From: Alphaproteobacteria bacterium
Lineage (GTDB): Bacteria > Pseudomonadota > Alphaproteobacteria > Sphingomonadales > Sphingomonadaceae
Direction of reading: 5' to 3'
Assembly (NCBI GenBank): GCA_005882415.1
Contig: VBAE01000111.1
Location: 1 to 36,220, forward strand
Length of the DNA stretch: 36,220 nt
Below the pieces are notes generated by a model. That model did no database searches and had not been told where the DNA came from. It worked only from the letters and a program-made list of their open reading frames with translations. Numbering within the stretch: position 1 is the first letter of the stretch; every line of letters starts with the position of its first letter. The translations under genes and the position numbers were made by a program. This document shows positions 5,320 through 14,788 of the stretch, one piece after another.

Positions 5320-7984
5320 CTAAGCCGCTCGGCGGCGTTCGGTCTGGGGGTCGGCGGCGGCTTTGGCGAGGCGGGTCTGGAGGGCTTTGACTTTGGCGGG
5401 GCTGAGGATCTTCGCTCCGGCGAGGTCGGTCAGGTAGAAGACATCGACGGCGCGCTCGCCATAAGTGGCGATGTGGGCGGAGTGGACGATGGTGCGCGAT
5501 TCGTAGAGGGCGCCGGCGAGGCCGCTGAGCAGGGCCGGGCGGTCGCGGGCGTTGACTTCGACCACCGTGTAGCGGCTCGAGGCGTGGTTATCGACGAAGG
5601 CGGCGGGCTGGACGCGGAACGCCTCGGCGCGAGCGCGGGGCAGCGGCTCCGGCGCCGTCCTGGACCAGGAAATTGTCGATCGCCATGCCGTCATTGGTGG
5701 TGTGGATGCGCGCGTCGATGATGTTGCCGCCGGCGAGGCTGATCGCGGCGGCGAGGCGGTAGAAGAGGCCGGGCTGGTCCTTCGAATAGAGGCTGACCAG
5801 GGTGGCGCCGCGCTCCGCCTGGACGGAGGTCGAGATGGGACGGGCGCTGGCGGGGGCGCGGTCGGCTGTATCCATCAGCCGGGCATTGCCTTCGAGGACG
5901 TCGAGCGGCTCGGACAGCCAATAGCTGTCGGGGAGGCGGAAGCCCAAGCGGGCGAAGCGCGAATCCTCCCAACCCAAACGCCCGGCAAGCTCCTCCTGCA
6001 CGGAGGCGACCCGCTCGCGGCGGCCCTTCTGCTTGTGGCCCAAGCGGAGCAGCTCCTCGGCGGAATCGAACAGCTCGCGCAGGAGCTGGCGCTTCCAGCC
6101 GTTCCAGACGCCCGGTCCGACCGCGCGGATGTCGACCACGGTCAGCAGGAAGAGGAGGCGAAGCCGCTCCATGCTCGCCACCTTCTCGACGAAATCGGCG
6201 ATGGTCTGCGGATCGGCGAGGTCGCGCTTGAACGCGGTCGCGGACATCAAAAGGTGGCGGCGGACCAGCCAGGCGACGGTGTCGGTTTCGGCTTCGTCGA
6301 GGCCGAGCCGCGGGCAGAGGGTGCGGGCCACCTCGGCGCCGAGCTCGCTATGGTCGCCGCCGCGGCCCTTGGCGATGTCGTGGAGAAGGACCGAGACGTA
6401 CAGCGCCCGGCGCGAGGCGATCGACTTGATCAGGGCGGTGGAGAGCGGATGGTCTTCCTTGAGCTCCCCGCGCTCGATCTTCGCCATCAGGCCGATCGCC
6501 CGGATCGAATGCTCGTCGACCGTGTAGTGATGGTACATGTCGAACTGCATCTGGGCGACGACGCGGCCGAAGTCGGGCACGAAGCGGCCGAACACGCCGG
6601 CCTCGTTCATCCAGCGCAGCACCGTCTCGGGATCGCGGTGCGAGGTGAGGACATCGAGGAACAGGGCGTTGGCGCGCGGAGCGGCGCGGACGGCGGCGTC
6701 GATCAGCTTCGCATCGCGCGCCGCGGCCCGCATTGCCAGCGGATGGATTTCGAGCGCGTGGCGGTCGGCGAGGGCGAATATCTGGAGCAGGCGCACCGGG
6801 TCCTGCTGGAAGAAGTCCTCCGATGGCAGAGCGAGGCGGCCTCGGTCGAGGACGAAGCCTTCGAGCTTGCTCGGCCTGCGGCGCAATGCGGGAAGCCCGA
6901 AGCGGCGGCCGGAGCGGGCGAACTTCTCGTCGAGATGGGCGAGGAACACCCCGGTCAGATCGCCGACCGTCTTCGCGTGGAGGAAATAGTGGCGCATGAA
7001 CCGCTCGACCGGCGAGCGGCCGGGGCGGTCGGCATAGTTCATCCGCGCCGCGATCTCGCGCTGATAGTCGAAGGTAAGGCGCTCCTCCGCCCGCCCCGCA
7101 ACGAGGTGGAGGTGGCAGCGCACCGCCCAGAGGAAGCGCTCGGCGCGCTGGAAGTGGCGGAGCTCCTCGGGCGACAGGAGGCCGACCTCGACCAGCTCGC
7201 GAACGTCGCGGAGGCGATAGGCGAACTTGCCGATCCAGAAGAGGGTGTGGAGGTCGCGAAGGCCGCCTTTGCCCTCCTTGACGTTGGGCTCGACGACGTA
7301 GCGGCTGTCGCCCATGCGCTTGTGGCGGGCGTTGCGTTCCTCAAGTTTCTCGGTGACGAAGGCGCGGGCGTCGGTGCCGACCACTTCCTTCCAGAAACGC
7401 GCCTGGACGACGTCGAACAGGGCCTCGTCGCCCCACAGGTATCGGCCTTCGAGGAGGGCGGTGCGGACCGTATGGTCTTCGCTGGCGGTGCGGATCACCT
7501 CGTCGACCGAGCGGCTGGAATGGCCGACCTTCAGCCCGAGGTCCCAGAGGAGGTAAAGGATCGATTCGATCGCCTGTTCGGACCAGCCGGTCGGCTTCCA
7601 GGGGGTGACGAAGGCGATGTCGACGTCCGAATGGAGCGCCATCTCGCCGCGCCCGTACCCGCCCACGGCCATCAGCAGCAGCCGCTGCGCGTCGGTCGGG
7701 TTGGAGAGGGGGTAGAGGCGCTGGACGGCGAGGTCGTGGACGAGGCGGAGGATCTGGTCGGTGAGGAAGGCGTAGGCCGCGGCGGTCTCGCTTCCCTGCC
7801 AGGGCTTGTCGGCGAGGCGGCGGGCGATTTCTTCGCGGCCTGAGGCGAGGGCTTCCTTGAGGATGGCCAGCGCGTCGCGGCGGAGGGCCTCTGGGCTACC
7901 GTCCAGCGCCGCGATCCGGTCCGACAGCGCCCGGCGATCGACGATCGCTCGGCGGTTGGGGATGGGATGGGCGCGCTCGGGCAT
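5320..7984 (-). pseudogene. glnD: [Protein-PII] uridylyltransferase, broken by an out-of-frame internal deletion
   Basis: GlnD uridylylates and deuridylylates PII proteins in response to glutamine. The main frame (7984 down to 5588) gives the nucleotidyltransferase motif GGYGRGEMALHSDVD at 108-122, an HD domain with LLHDIAKGRGGDHS, and the first ACT domain (DQPGLFYRLAAAISLAGGN). After FLVQD (residue 776, near 5657) the frame changes. The second ACT domain (VVEVNARDRPALL, HSAHIATYGERAVDVFY) continues in another frame to the stop at 5320. Compared with the family, about 35-40 residues between the ACT domains are missing, so this is a deletion and not a one-base slip. Sequence on both sides is intact, so the lesion is recent or an artefact. 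If real, the product lacks the second, glutamine-sensing ACT domain. mutS ends 2 bases upstream. Confidence 0.85.
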
Positions 7985-7986
7985 GT

Positions 7987-10581
7987 CTAGCCCTGGTTCT
8001 CGGCAGCCAGACGCTTCAACTGGTAGACCAGCTCAAGCGCCTCGCGCGGGCTGAGGGAATCGGCGTCCACCCCCGCCAACGCCTCTCGCACCGCGTCGCA
8101 GGCTGCGGCTTCTTCCGCTTCGGTAGCGGCCGCGGCGGCGAACAACGGCAAGTCGTCCAGCCCCGCCGCGATTCCGCCGGTGGCCGCCCGCCCCTCCTCC
8201 AGCTTGGCCAACACCGAGCGGGCCCGGGCCAGCACCGGCGCGGGCAGGCCCGCAAGCTTGGCCACCGCCAGCCCGTAGCTTCGGTCGGCGGGGCCGGTGG
8301 CGAGTTCGTGGAGGAAGACGAGCTCGCCTTTCCACTCGCGGGCGCGGACGTGGTGCAAGGACAGCGCGTCGAGGCGTTCGGCGAGCCGGGTCAGCTCGTG
8401 ATAATGGGTGGCGAACAGGCAGCGGCAGCGGTTGCGGTCGTGGATCGCCTCGACCACCGCCCAGGCGATGGCGAGGCCGTCATAAGTCGATGTGCCGCGG
8501 CCGACCTCGTCTAGGATGACGAAGCTTCGCTCGGTGGCTTGCGACAGGATCGCCGCGGTCTCGACCATCTCGACCATGAAGGTGGAGCGGCCGCGGGCGA
8601 GATTGTCGGAGGCGCCGACCCGGCTGAACAGGCGGTCGACCAGGCCGAGCGTCGCGCGGGCGGCGGGGACGAAGGCGCCGGCCTGGGCGAGGACGGCGAT
8701 CAAGGCGTTCTGGCGGAGGAATGTGGATTTGCCGCCCATGTTCGGGCCGGTGACCAGCCAAAGGCGCTCCTCCTCCGACAGGCTGCAATCGTTGGCGACG
8801 AAGCGGGCGCCGCTCGCCCTCAGCGCATCTTCGACGACCGGGTGGCGGCCGCCTTCGATTTCGAAGCAATTGTGCGGGGCGAAATGGGGGCGGGACCAGC
8901 CGCCTTCCGCGGCGCGCTCGGCAAGGGCTGCGGCGACGTCGAGGCGGGCGAGCGAGTCGGCGGCTGCAGCGATCGGCTCGGCCCGGGCCAGAGCGGCTTC
9001 GGTCAGGTCCTCGAGATGCGCGGCTTCGGCGGCGAGGGCGTGGGCGCCGGCCTGGCCGACCCGAAGCGCCTGGTCGTGAAGGTCGGGCGCGTTGAAGCGG
9101 ACGACGCCGGCGAGGGTCTGGCGGTGGGTAAAGCCCGAATCGGCGGCCATCAGCGGGTCGGCATGCTTGGCCGGAACCTCGATATGGTAACCGAGCACGC
9201 CATTGTGGCGGATCTTGAGGGTCGCGATGCCCGTCTGCTGGCGGTAGCGCGCCTCCAAGGACGCGATCGCCCGCCGCCCCTCGCCGCCCGTGGCGCGCAG
9301 GGCATCGAGGGCGTGGTCGTAGCCTTCCGCAATATAGCCGCCCTGGGCGCTGTCGATCGGTGGCATCGGCACGAGGGCTCGGGAGAGGAGATCGGTCAGC
9401 TCGCCATGGCCGGTGAGCGAGGGCAGCAGGCTCGCGAGCAAAGGCGGCTGGTCGGGGAGGGTGGCCAAGCGCGCATGGAGGCGGCGGGCTTCGTTGAGGC
9501 CGTCGCGGAGCTGGCCGAGGTCGCGCGGGCTGCCGCGGCCGGCGGCGAGGCGGCCGAGCGCCCGGCCGATGTCGGGGAGCGCTTTGAGCTGCCGGCGGAG
9601 CATCTCGCGGCTGCCGGCGTCGCGCTCGAACAAAGCGACGAGGTCGAGCCGCGCCTCGATCCGCTCCCGGTCGAGCAAAGGCGCGCCGATGTCGGCGGCG
9701 AGCAGACGCGCGCCGGCGCCGGTGACGGTTCGGTCGACCGCGTGGAGCAGGCTTCCGGGGCGGCCGCCGGTCGCGGAGGCGGTGAGCTCCAGGCTCTCGC
9801 GGGTGGCGGCGTCGATCATCATATGATCGCCAGCGGCCCGCGGGGTGGGCGGGCGGAGGAAGGGGAGCGATTCGCGGGCGACCTCGTCCAGATAAGCGAG
9901 CAGGCCGCCCGCGGCGCACAGTGCTGCTCGGTCGAAGCTTCCGAAGCCGTCGAGGGTCGCGACCTGGAAGCGCTCGCACAAGCGCTTCTCGGCCGAGACC
10001 GAGTCGAAGCCGCTCTTCCGCTCCTGATCGATCACTTCGGCCGCCGACAGCCGGGCGAGCTCGGCGTCGAGCGCGTGGGGCGGGATCGAACCGAGCTCGA
10101 AGCGCCCGGTGGAGATGTCGGCGGCGGCGAGGCCGAAGCGCTCCCCCACCTTGGCGATCGCGACCAGCCAATTGGCCGCGCGCGAATCGAGCAAAGCCTC
10201 CTCGGTCAGCGTTCCGGCGGTGACGACGCGGACGATGGCGCGGTTCACCACCGATTTGGAGCCGCGCTTCTTCGCCTCCGCCGGGCTCTCGGTCTGCTCG
10301 GCGATGGCGACCCGGAAGCCGCCCTTGATCAGCCGGGCGAGATAGCCTTCCGCGGCGTGGACGGGGACCCCGCACATCGGGATCGGCTCGCCCTCATGCT
10401 CGCCGCGGGCGGTGAGCGCGATGTCCAGGCACTGGGCGGCGGCCTTGGCGTCGTCGAAGAAGAGCTCGAAGAAGTCGCCCATCCGATAGAAGAGCAGGCA
10501 ATCGGGCGCCTCCGCCTTGATGGCGAGGTACTGCGCCATCATCGGAGAAGGAGCGCCGGAAGGTTTCGCCTGGGTGGCCAT
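7987..10581 (-). CDS. mutS: DNA mismatch repair protein MutS
   Basis: 864 residues, the usual MutS length. It recognises mismatches as a dimer and recruits MutL. Visible: the mismatch-wedge motif FYRMGDFFEL at 31-40 (Phe38-x-Glu), the connector and core/clamp region to about 560, Walker A GPNMGGKST at 612-620, the ARGRSTFMVEM segment near 662, Walker B VILDEVGRGTS at 688-698, and the ATHYHEL switch at 724-730. A helix-turn-helix dimer region ends the protein, with SPREALELVYQLKRL. It starts at the ATG at 10581, with no obvious Shine-Dalgarno. The glnD start follows 2 bases after its stop, so both are probably co-transcribed; this neighbourhood is common in alphaproteobacteria. Complete and apparently functional. 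Confidence 0.97.
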   Translation of the reverse strand: MATQAKPSGAPSPMMAQYLAIKAEAPDCLLFYRMGDFFELFFDDAKAAAQCLDIALTARGEHEGEPIPMCGVPVHAAEGYLARLIKGGFRVAIAEQTESPAEAKKRGSKSVVNRAIVRVVTAGTLTEEALLDSRAANWLVAIAKVGERFGLAAADISTGRFELGSIPPHALDAELARLSAAEVIDQERKSGFDSVSAEKRLCERFQVATLDGFGSFDRAALCAAGGLLAYLDEVARESLPFLRPPTPRAAGDHMMIDAATRESLELTASATGGRPGSLLHAVDRTVTGAGARLLAADIGAPLLDRERIEARLDLVALFERDAGSREMLRRQLKALPDIGRALGRLAAGRGSPRDLGQLRDGLNEARRLHARLATLPDQPPLLASLLPSLTGHGELTDLLSRALVPMPPIDSAQGGYIAEGYDHALDALRATGGEGRRAIASLEARYRQQTGIATLKIRHNGVLGYHIEVPAKHADPLMAADSGFTHRQTLAGVVRFNAPDLHDQALRVGQAGAHALAAEAAHLEDLTEAALARAEPIAAAADSLARLDVAAALAERAAEGGWSRPHFAPHNCFEIEGGRHPVVEDALRASGARFVANDCSLSEEERLWLVTGPNMGGKSTFLRQNALIAVLAQAGAFVPAARATLGLVDRLFSRVGASDNLARGRSTFMVEMVETAAILSQATERSFVILDEVGRGTSTYDGLAIAWAVVEAIHDRNRCRCLFATHYHELTRLAERLDALSLHHVRAREWKGELVFLHELATGPADRSYGLAVAKLAGLPAPVLARARSVLAKLEEGRAATGGIAAGLDDLPLFAAAAATEAEEAAACDAVREALAGVDADSLSPREALELVYQLKRLAAENQG

Positions 10582-10636
10582 GGTCGGGAGGGTAGTGGGT
10601 TAGCGCGGGCGGTGGAACCGGGGCGCGCCCCTTTTT

Positions 10637-10760
10637 CTCCTCCCCGGAACGGGGAGGGGGACCGGCCGAAATGAGCAGGTCGCGATGTCCCCCGGACATC
10701 GCTGGACAGTGCGGGGCACTGTCCACCTGCTCATGGTGGAGGGGGCCCGCCTCTCCACCG
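10637..10760. repeat. Composite palindromic element between mutS and maeB
   Basis: Several nested inverted repeats: a CCTCCCC/GGGGAGG hairpin at 10639-10657; then an outer 10-bp stem ATGAGCAGGT (10671-10680) with ACCTGCTCAT (10725-10734). The outer stem encloses two hairpins: GATGTCC/GGACATC at 10684-10700 (7 bp) and GGACAGTGC/GCACTGTCC at 10703-10723 (9 bp). As RNA or extruded DNA this would form a three-way junction. It lies between divergent start codons. Confidence 0.7.
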
Positions 10761-10813
10761 CACCGGAGCCAACTTCAAAAGCCTAAGGCAGCGGCAAAAG
10801 CCGGGAGTTGAGG

Positions 10814-13037
10814 ATGAGCGAAGGCAGCAACGTCAAATTCTCCGAGCAGGAAGCGCTGGACTTCCACTCCGAGGGGCGGCCCGGGAAGATCGAGATCATC
10901 GCGTCCAAGCCGATGGCGACGCAGCGCGATCTGAGCCTCGCTTATTCGCCCGGAGTCGCGGTGCCGGTGCGGGCGATCGCCGAGGATCCCGACAAGGCTT
11001 ACGATTATACCGCCAAGGGTAATCTCGTGGCCGTCATCTCGAACGGCACCGCCATCCTCGGCCTCGGCAATCTCGGCGCGCTTGCCTCGAAGCCGGTGAT
11101 GGAAGGCAAAGCGGTGCTGTTCAAGCGCTTCGCCGACGTCGATTCGATCGACCTCGAAGTCGCGACCGAAGACGTCGACGCCTTCGTCAACGCGGTCGCT
11201 TTGCTCGAGCCGAGCTTCGGCGGGATCAACCTGGAAGACATCGCCGCCCCCGCCTGCTTCATCATCGAGCAGACGCTGAAGGAGCGGATGAACATCCCGG
11301 TCTTCCACGACGACCAGCACGGCACCGCGATCATCACCGCCGCCGGCCTGATCAACGCCTGCCACCTCACCCGCCGCGATTTGAAGGACATCCGCGTCGT
11401 CGTGAACGGCGCCGGCGCGGCGGCGATCGCCTGCACCGAGCTGGTCAAGGCAATGGGTGTACGCGGCGACAATGTTATCATGTGCGACCGCAAGGGCGTG
11501 ATCCACAAGGGCCGCACCGACCTCGACCAATGGAAGTCGGCGCATGCGGTCGAAACGGACAAGCGCACGCTTGCCGACGCAGTCGACGGCGCGGATGTGT
11601 TCCTCGGCCTGTCGGCGGCCGGCGCGCTCAAGCCGGAAATGGTCGAGAGCATGGCCAAGGAACCGATCATTTTCGCGATGGCCAATCCCGACCCTGAGAT
11701 CTGGCCGCCCGACGCGCGCAAGGTCCGCCCCGACGCAATCCTCGCCACGGGCCGCTCGGACTTCCCCAACCAGGTCAACAACCCGCGCGACGACGATCAA
11801 CGACGAGATGAAGATCGCCGCCGCCGAAGCGCTCGCCGCGCTCGCCCGCCAGCAGGTGCCCGAGGAAGTGGCCGCGGCCTATGGCGGCAAAGCGCACAGC
11901 TTCGGCCCCGATTACATCATCCCCGCCCCCTTCGACCCGCGGCTGATGGAGATCGTCCCCGCCTCGGTCGCCCAGGCGGCGATGGACAGCGGCGTGGCGA
12001 GGAAGCCGATTGCCGACATGGCCGCGTACCGCACGCAACTCCGCTCCCGCCTCAACCCGACCACCTCGGTGCTGTCGCTCGCTTATGACGCGGCGCGCGC
12101 AAACCCGAAGCGCGTGCTGTTCGCGGAAGGGGACGAGGACATCGTGCTCCGCGCCGCGATCTCGTTCCGCGACGGCGGCTATGGCGTTCCGGTGCTGGTC
12201 GGGCGCGAGGACGTTCACGACCGGCTCCGCGCGCTCGGGGTCGACGATCCGGAGAGCTTCGAGGTTTTGAACAGCCGGGTCTACGGCCGGGTGCCGGAGA
12301 TGGTGGAATTCCTCTACGGGCGCCTCCACCGGCGCGGCTATCTGCACCGCGAAGTGGAGCGGATGGTCAACCAGGACCGCAATACGTTCGCCGCGCTCGC
12401 GCTCGCGCTGGGCGAAGCGGACGTTCTGATCACCGGCGTCACCCGGCCTTATGCCCAGACGGTGCGCCAGATCCAGCGCGTGCTCGACCCCAAGGCCGGC
12501 TGCACCCCGTTCGGGATCCACATCCTGGTCGGCCAGAGCCACACCACCTTCATGGCCGACACGACGGTGACCGAGCGGCCGAGCGCCGAGCAGCTCGCCG
12601 AGATCGCCATCCAGACCGCAGGAGTCGCCCGGCGGATGGGCCACGAGCCGCGCGTCGCCTTCCTGTCCTACTCGAATTTCGGCGATCCGGAGGGGAGCTA
12701 TCTCGACCGGATTCGCGACGCGGTGAAGGTGCTCGACGCCCAAGGCGCGGTCGATTTCGAATATGAAGGCGAGATGTCGCCCGACGTCGCGCTCAATCCG
12801 GCGATGGCCAAGGTCTACCCGTTCAGCCGCCTCACCGGCCCGGCCAATGTGCTGGTCATGCCGGGGCTCCAGACGGCGAACATCTCGGCCAAGCTCCTCC
12901 GCGAGCTCGGCGGCGACGCGGTGATCGGCCCGATGCTGGTAGGCATGGCGCAGCCCGTCCAGGTCGCCTCGATGACCACCTCGGCCTCCGAGCTGGTCAC
13001 TCTGGCGGTGCTTGCGGCAGGCGGGATCGTCGCCTGA
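10814..13037 (+). pseudogene. maeB: NADP-dependent malic enzyme with phosphotransacetylase-like domain, frame broken by a small deletion
   Basis: MaeB decarboxylates malate to pyruvate and makes NADPH. Translation starts at the ATG at 10814 (GGGAG 7 bases upstream). The N-terminal catalytic part is intact: YSPGVAVPV, HDDQHGTA, VVNGAGAAAIA (NAD(P)-binding), ANPDPEI. At 11782-11784 the frame shifts after FPNQVNN (codon 323) and resumes as RATTINDEMKIAAAEAL in another frame. In the family about 14 residues (the LGFPFIFRGALDV stretch) lie between, so roughly 40 nt are missing. The second frame then reads through the linker and the C-terminal phosphotransacetylase-like domain (VLFAEGDEDIVLRA, ILVGQSHTTFMADTTV, VMPGLQTANI) to 13037. 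Both halves are otherwise undamaged. If the lesion is real, only a truncated malic-enzyme domain is made. Confidence 0.9.
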
Positions 13038-13517
13038 TTATTGCGGGTTGTCGGGGGTGCTGCCCTGCTGGCTGGTCGCGCCGACCGCGCCGATATTGCC
13101 GAACAGCTCCTTGATGATGCTGGTCTGGCGTCCGAGCGTGGGGGTCTTGTCCTTGCTCGGGTTGATCGAGGCGACCTGCTCCATGCCGCGGCGGTCGACC
13201 GAGGCGACGTTGCCGGCGGCGTCGAAGCTGATCCGGACGACGGACTGGCTGTCCGGGTGCGGCATGTTGAACGCCATATTCTTGGTGTGGCGCGAGATAT
13301 AATACCAGTCGCGCTGGTCGAAGCCGCCGGTGAAGGTCGGGCGGCCGAGCGTTGCGGTGACCGAATCGCGATTGTCGACCCCGGGCTGGACCGATGAGAC
13401 GAGCGTCTCGTCCATCACATAGCCCATCCGGTCCTGGATCTTGGTGCAGCCGCTTGCGAGCAGCCCGGCGGCCAATGCCATCGCCAGAGCGGCGCTTCGT
13501 CCGTGACCGAGGATCAT
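13038..13517 (-). CDS. bamE: Outer membrane assembly lipoprotein BamE
   Basis: 159 residues from the ATG at 13517; the frame is open further upstream, but the signal peptide fixes this start. Lipoprotein signal MILGHGRSAALAMALAAGLL with lipobox LASGC (Cys24). The BamE/SmpA fold follows: a V-QPGVDNRDSVTATLGRPTF motif, then DWYYISRHTKNMAF, then RISFDAAGNVASVDR. BamE supports folding of outer-membrane barrels by the BamA complex. The Gly/Pro/Gln-rich tail GNIGAVGATSQQGSTPDNPQ is longer than in enterobacteria, as in sphingomonads. The gene is divergent from the bc1 chaperone gene, a usual sphingomonad arrangement. No lesion is seen. Confidence 0.92.
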   Translation of the reverse strand: MILGHGRSAALAMALAAGLLASGCTKIQDRMGYVMDETLVSSVQPGVDNRDSVTATLGRPTFTGGFDQRDWYYISRHTKNMAFNMPHPDSQSVVRISFDAAGNVASVDRRGMEQVASINPSKDKTPTLGRQTSIIKELFGNIGAVGATSQQGSTPDNPQ

Positions 13518-13653
13518 GCTGGAAATTCTCCTGAAAACCTGCGCCGCACGCTCCGGGCGCGCGGCCGACGCCCTTGCGGGCCGTGCCTTGAGGCACCAAT
13601 ATCCGACGAAAGCTGAATGGCGCAAGTACGCGCCCGTCCCGGAGCGCCCGCCT

Positions 13654-14103
13654 TTGACCTTTCTCACCCGCATTTTCGGCGGCCGCCGCGAGCGCGAACG
13701 GCTCCGGCCGCTCTACGACGCCGTCGTCGCGGCGGGGCGCGCGCCGGTCTGGTACCGCGACGGCGAGGTGCCGGACAGCGTGGAAGGGCGGTTCGAGATG
13801 ATCGCGGCCACCCTGTCGCTGGTGCTGCTGCGGCTGGAGGCGGACGGGGAGGCGACCCGCCGCGATTCGGTCTTCGTCGTCGGCAAGCATATCGGCAAGA
13901 TCATGGGCGCCGTGGGGGGCAGGCTCGGCGTCTTCCGGGGCGCCGGGAGCCTCGACGAGCCGGTGCGGCACAACATCTTCCGCAATGCTCCGCCGTCCGA
14001 GGCGGCGGTGGCCAAGGTCGCGAAGCGGCTGGAGGCCTTCCGGGCAGCCCTCGCCGCCCTTCCCAGCGAAACCCTCCTCAACGGAAATGTGCCGACGCCA
14101 TGA
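13654..14103 (+). CDS. Ubiquinol-cytochrome c chaperone family protein (CBP3-like)
   Basis: 149 residues from a TTG at 13654 with GGAG 9 bases before it. The longer frame from 13516 adds 46 residues that do not fit the family and would overlap the bamE start. The start MTFLTRIFGGRRERERLRPLY is typical. The core YDAVVAAGRAPVWYRDGEVPDSVEGRFEM and LVLLRLEADGE belong to the CBP3/UQCC1 family, which helps assemble cytochrome b into the bc1 complex. The stop overlaps the ATG of the next gene by 4 nt. Family assignment is firm; the role in this organism is inferred from the family. Confidence 0.85.
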   Translation: MTFLTRIFGGRRERERLRPLYDAVVAAGRAPVWYRDGEVPDSVEGRFEMIAATLSLVLLRLEADGEATRRDSVFVVGKHIGKIMGAVGGRLGVFRGAGSLDEPVRHNIFRNAPPSEAAVAKVAKRLEAFRAALAALPSETLLNGNVPTP

Positions 14104-14627
14104 CTGCAGAATTCAGCCGTCCGATCCGCACCGACACCGTGGGCGCCGCCGCCAAGCATCTCGACATCGAGGCGACTCTAGCGGAGCGCGAGGCGCTGGC
14201 GCGGCGCTTCGTCATCCCCGCGGTGGACAGCCTCACCGCCGAGGTCGAGGTGACCCGCAACGGCGAAATGCTGAGCGCGCGCGGGTCGCTGAAGGCCGCC
14301 GTCACCCAGAGCTGCGTCGCCACCGATGAGCCGGTCGAGCAACAGGTCTCCGAGAGTTTTGAGATCCTGTTCCGCCCGCACCCGGCCGAGGTGGGCGCCG
14401 ACGAGGAAATCGAGCTCAGCGCCGGCGAGCTCGACGTGGTGTTCTACGACGGCGTCACGATCGACGTCGGCGAAGCGGTGGCGGAGTCGCTCGCCCTCGC
14501 CCTCGACCCCTACCCCCGCTCCCCCGCCGCCGAGGCCGCCCTTCGCGAGGCCGGGGTCAAGACCGAAGAGGAGGCCCGGATGGAATCGAGCCCCTTCGCG
14601 GTGCTGAAGGACAAGCTCGGAAAGTAA
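14100..14627 (+). CDS. DUF177 / YceD family protein
   Basis: 175 residues, starting in an ATGA overlap with the chaperone gene. DUF177 features are present: an N-terminal strand/helix region, the QSCVATDEPVEQQV motif with its conserved Cys, an acidic EVGADEEIELS loop, GELDVVFYDG, then a helix and PFAVLKDKLGK at the end. YceD proteins are linked to 23S rRNA maturation in other bacteria and often precede rpmF; here no rpmF follows. The downstream neighbour is a palindromic repeat and then a convergent gene, so this ends the operon. Confidence 0.85.
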   Translation: MTAEFSRPIRTDTVGAAAKHLDIEATLAEREALARRFVIPAVDSLTAEVEVTRNGEMLSARGSLKAAVTQSCVATDEPVEQQVSESFEILFRPHPAEVGADEEIELSAGELDVVFYDGVTIDVGEAVAESLALALDPYPRSPAAEAALREAGVKTEEEARMESSPFAVLKDKLGK

Positions 14628-14628
14628 G

Positions 14629-14788
14629 TCCTCCCCGTCGAAGACGGGGAGGGGGACCCCGCGTAGCGGGGTGGAGGGGTAGAAGGCTCGGAACGGGTGG
14701 GTTCTCGCGCGAACCGCTCACTCCCCGCCAGCTACCCCTCCACCACCCTGCGGGCGGTCCCCCTCCCCCGCTACGCGCGGGGAGGACT
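14629..14788. repeat. Long imperfect palindrome (CTCCCC family), convergent intergenic
   Basis: The outer arms TCCTCCCCG (14629) and CGGGGAGGA (ending 14786) can pair. Inner arms at about 14650-14682 and 14732-14763 also pair (GGGTGGAGGGGTAG with CTACCCCTCC). It lies between convergent genes, where it may end transcription from both sides. It is related to the elements at 23601 and 25377. Confidence 0.75.

Noticed and set aside
5702..7843. 713-codon plus-strand frame opposite glnD
   Set aside because: Antisense shadow of a high-GC gene: composition is rich in Glu/Gly/Ala/Asp with no recognisable domain, and the minus strand codes for GlnD motifs throughout.
8539..10674. 711-codon plus-strand frame opposite mutS
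   Set aside because: Antisense shadow of mutS with low-complexity Gly/Glu/Ala translation.
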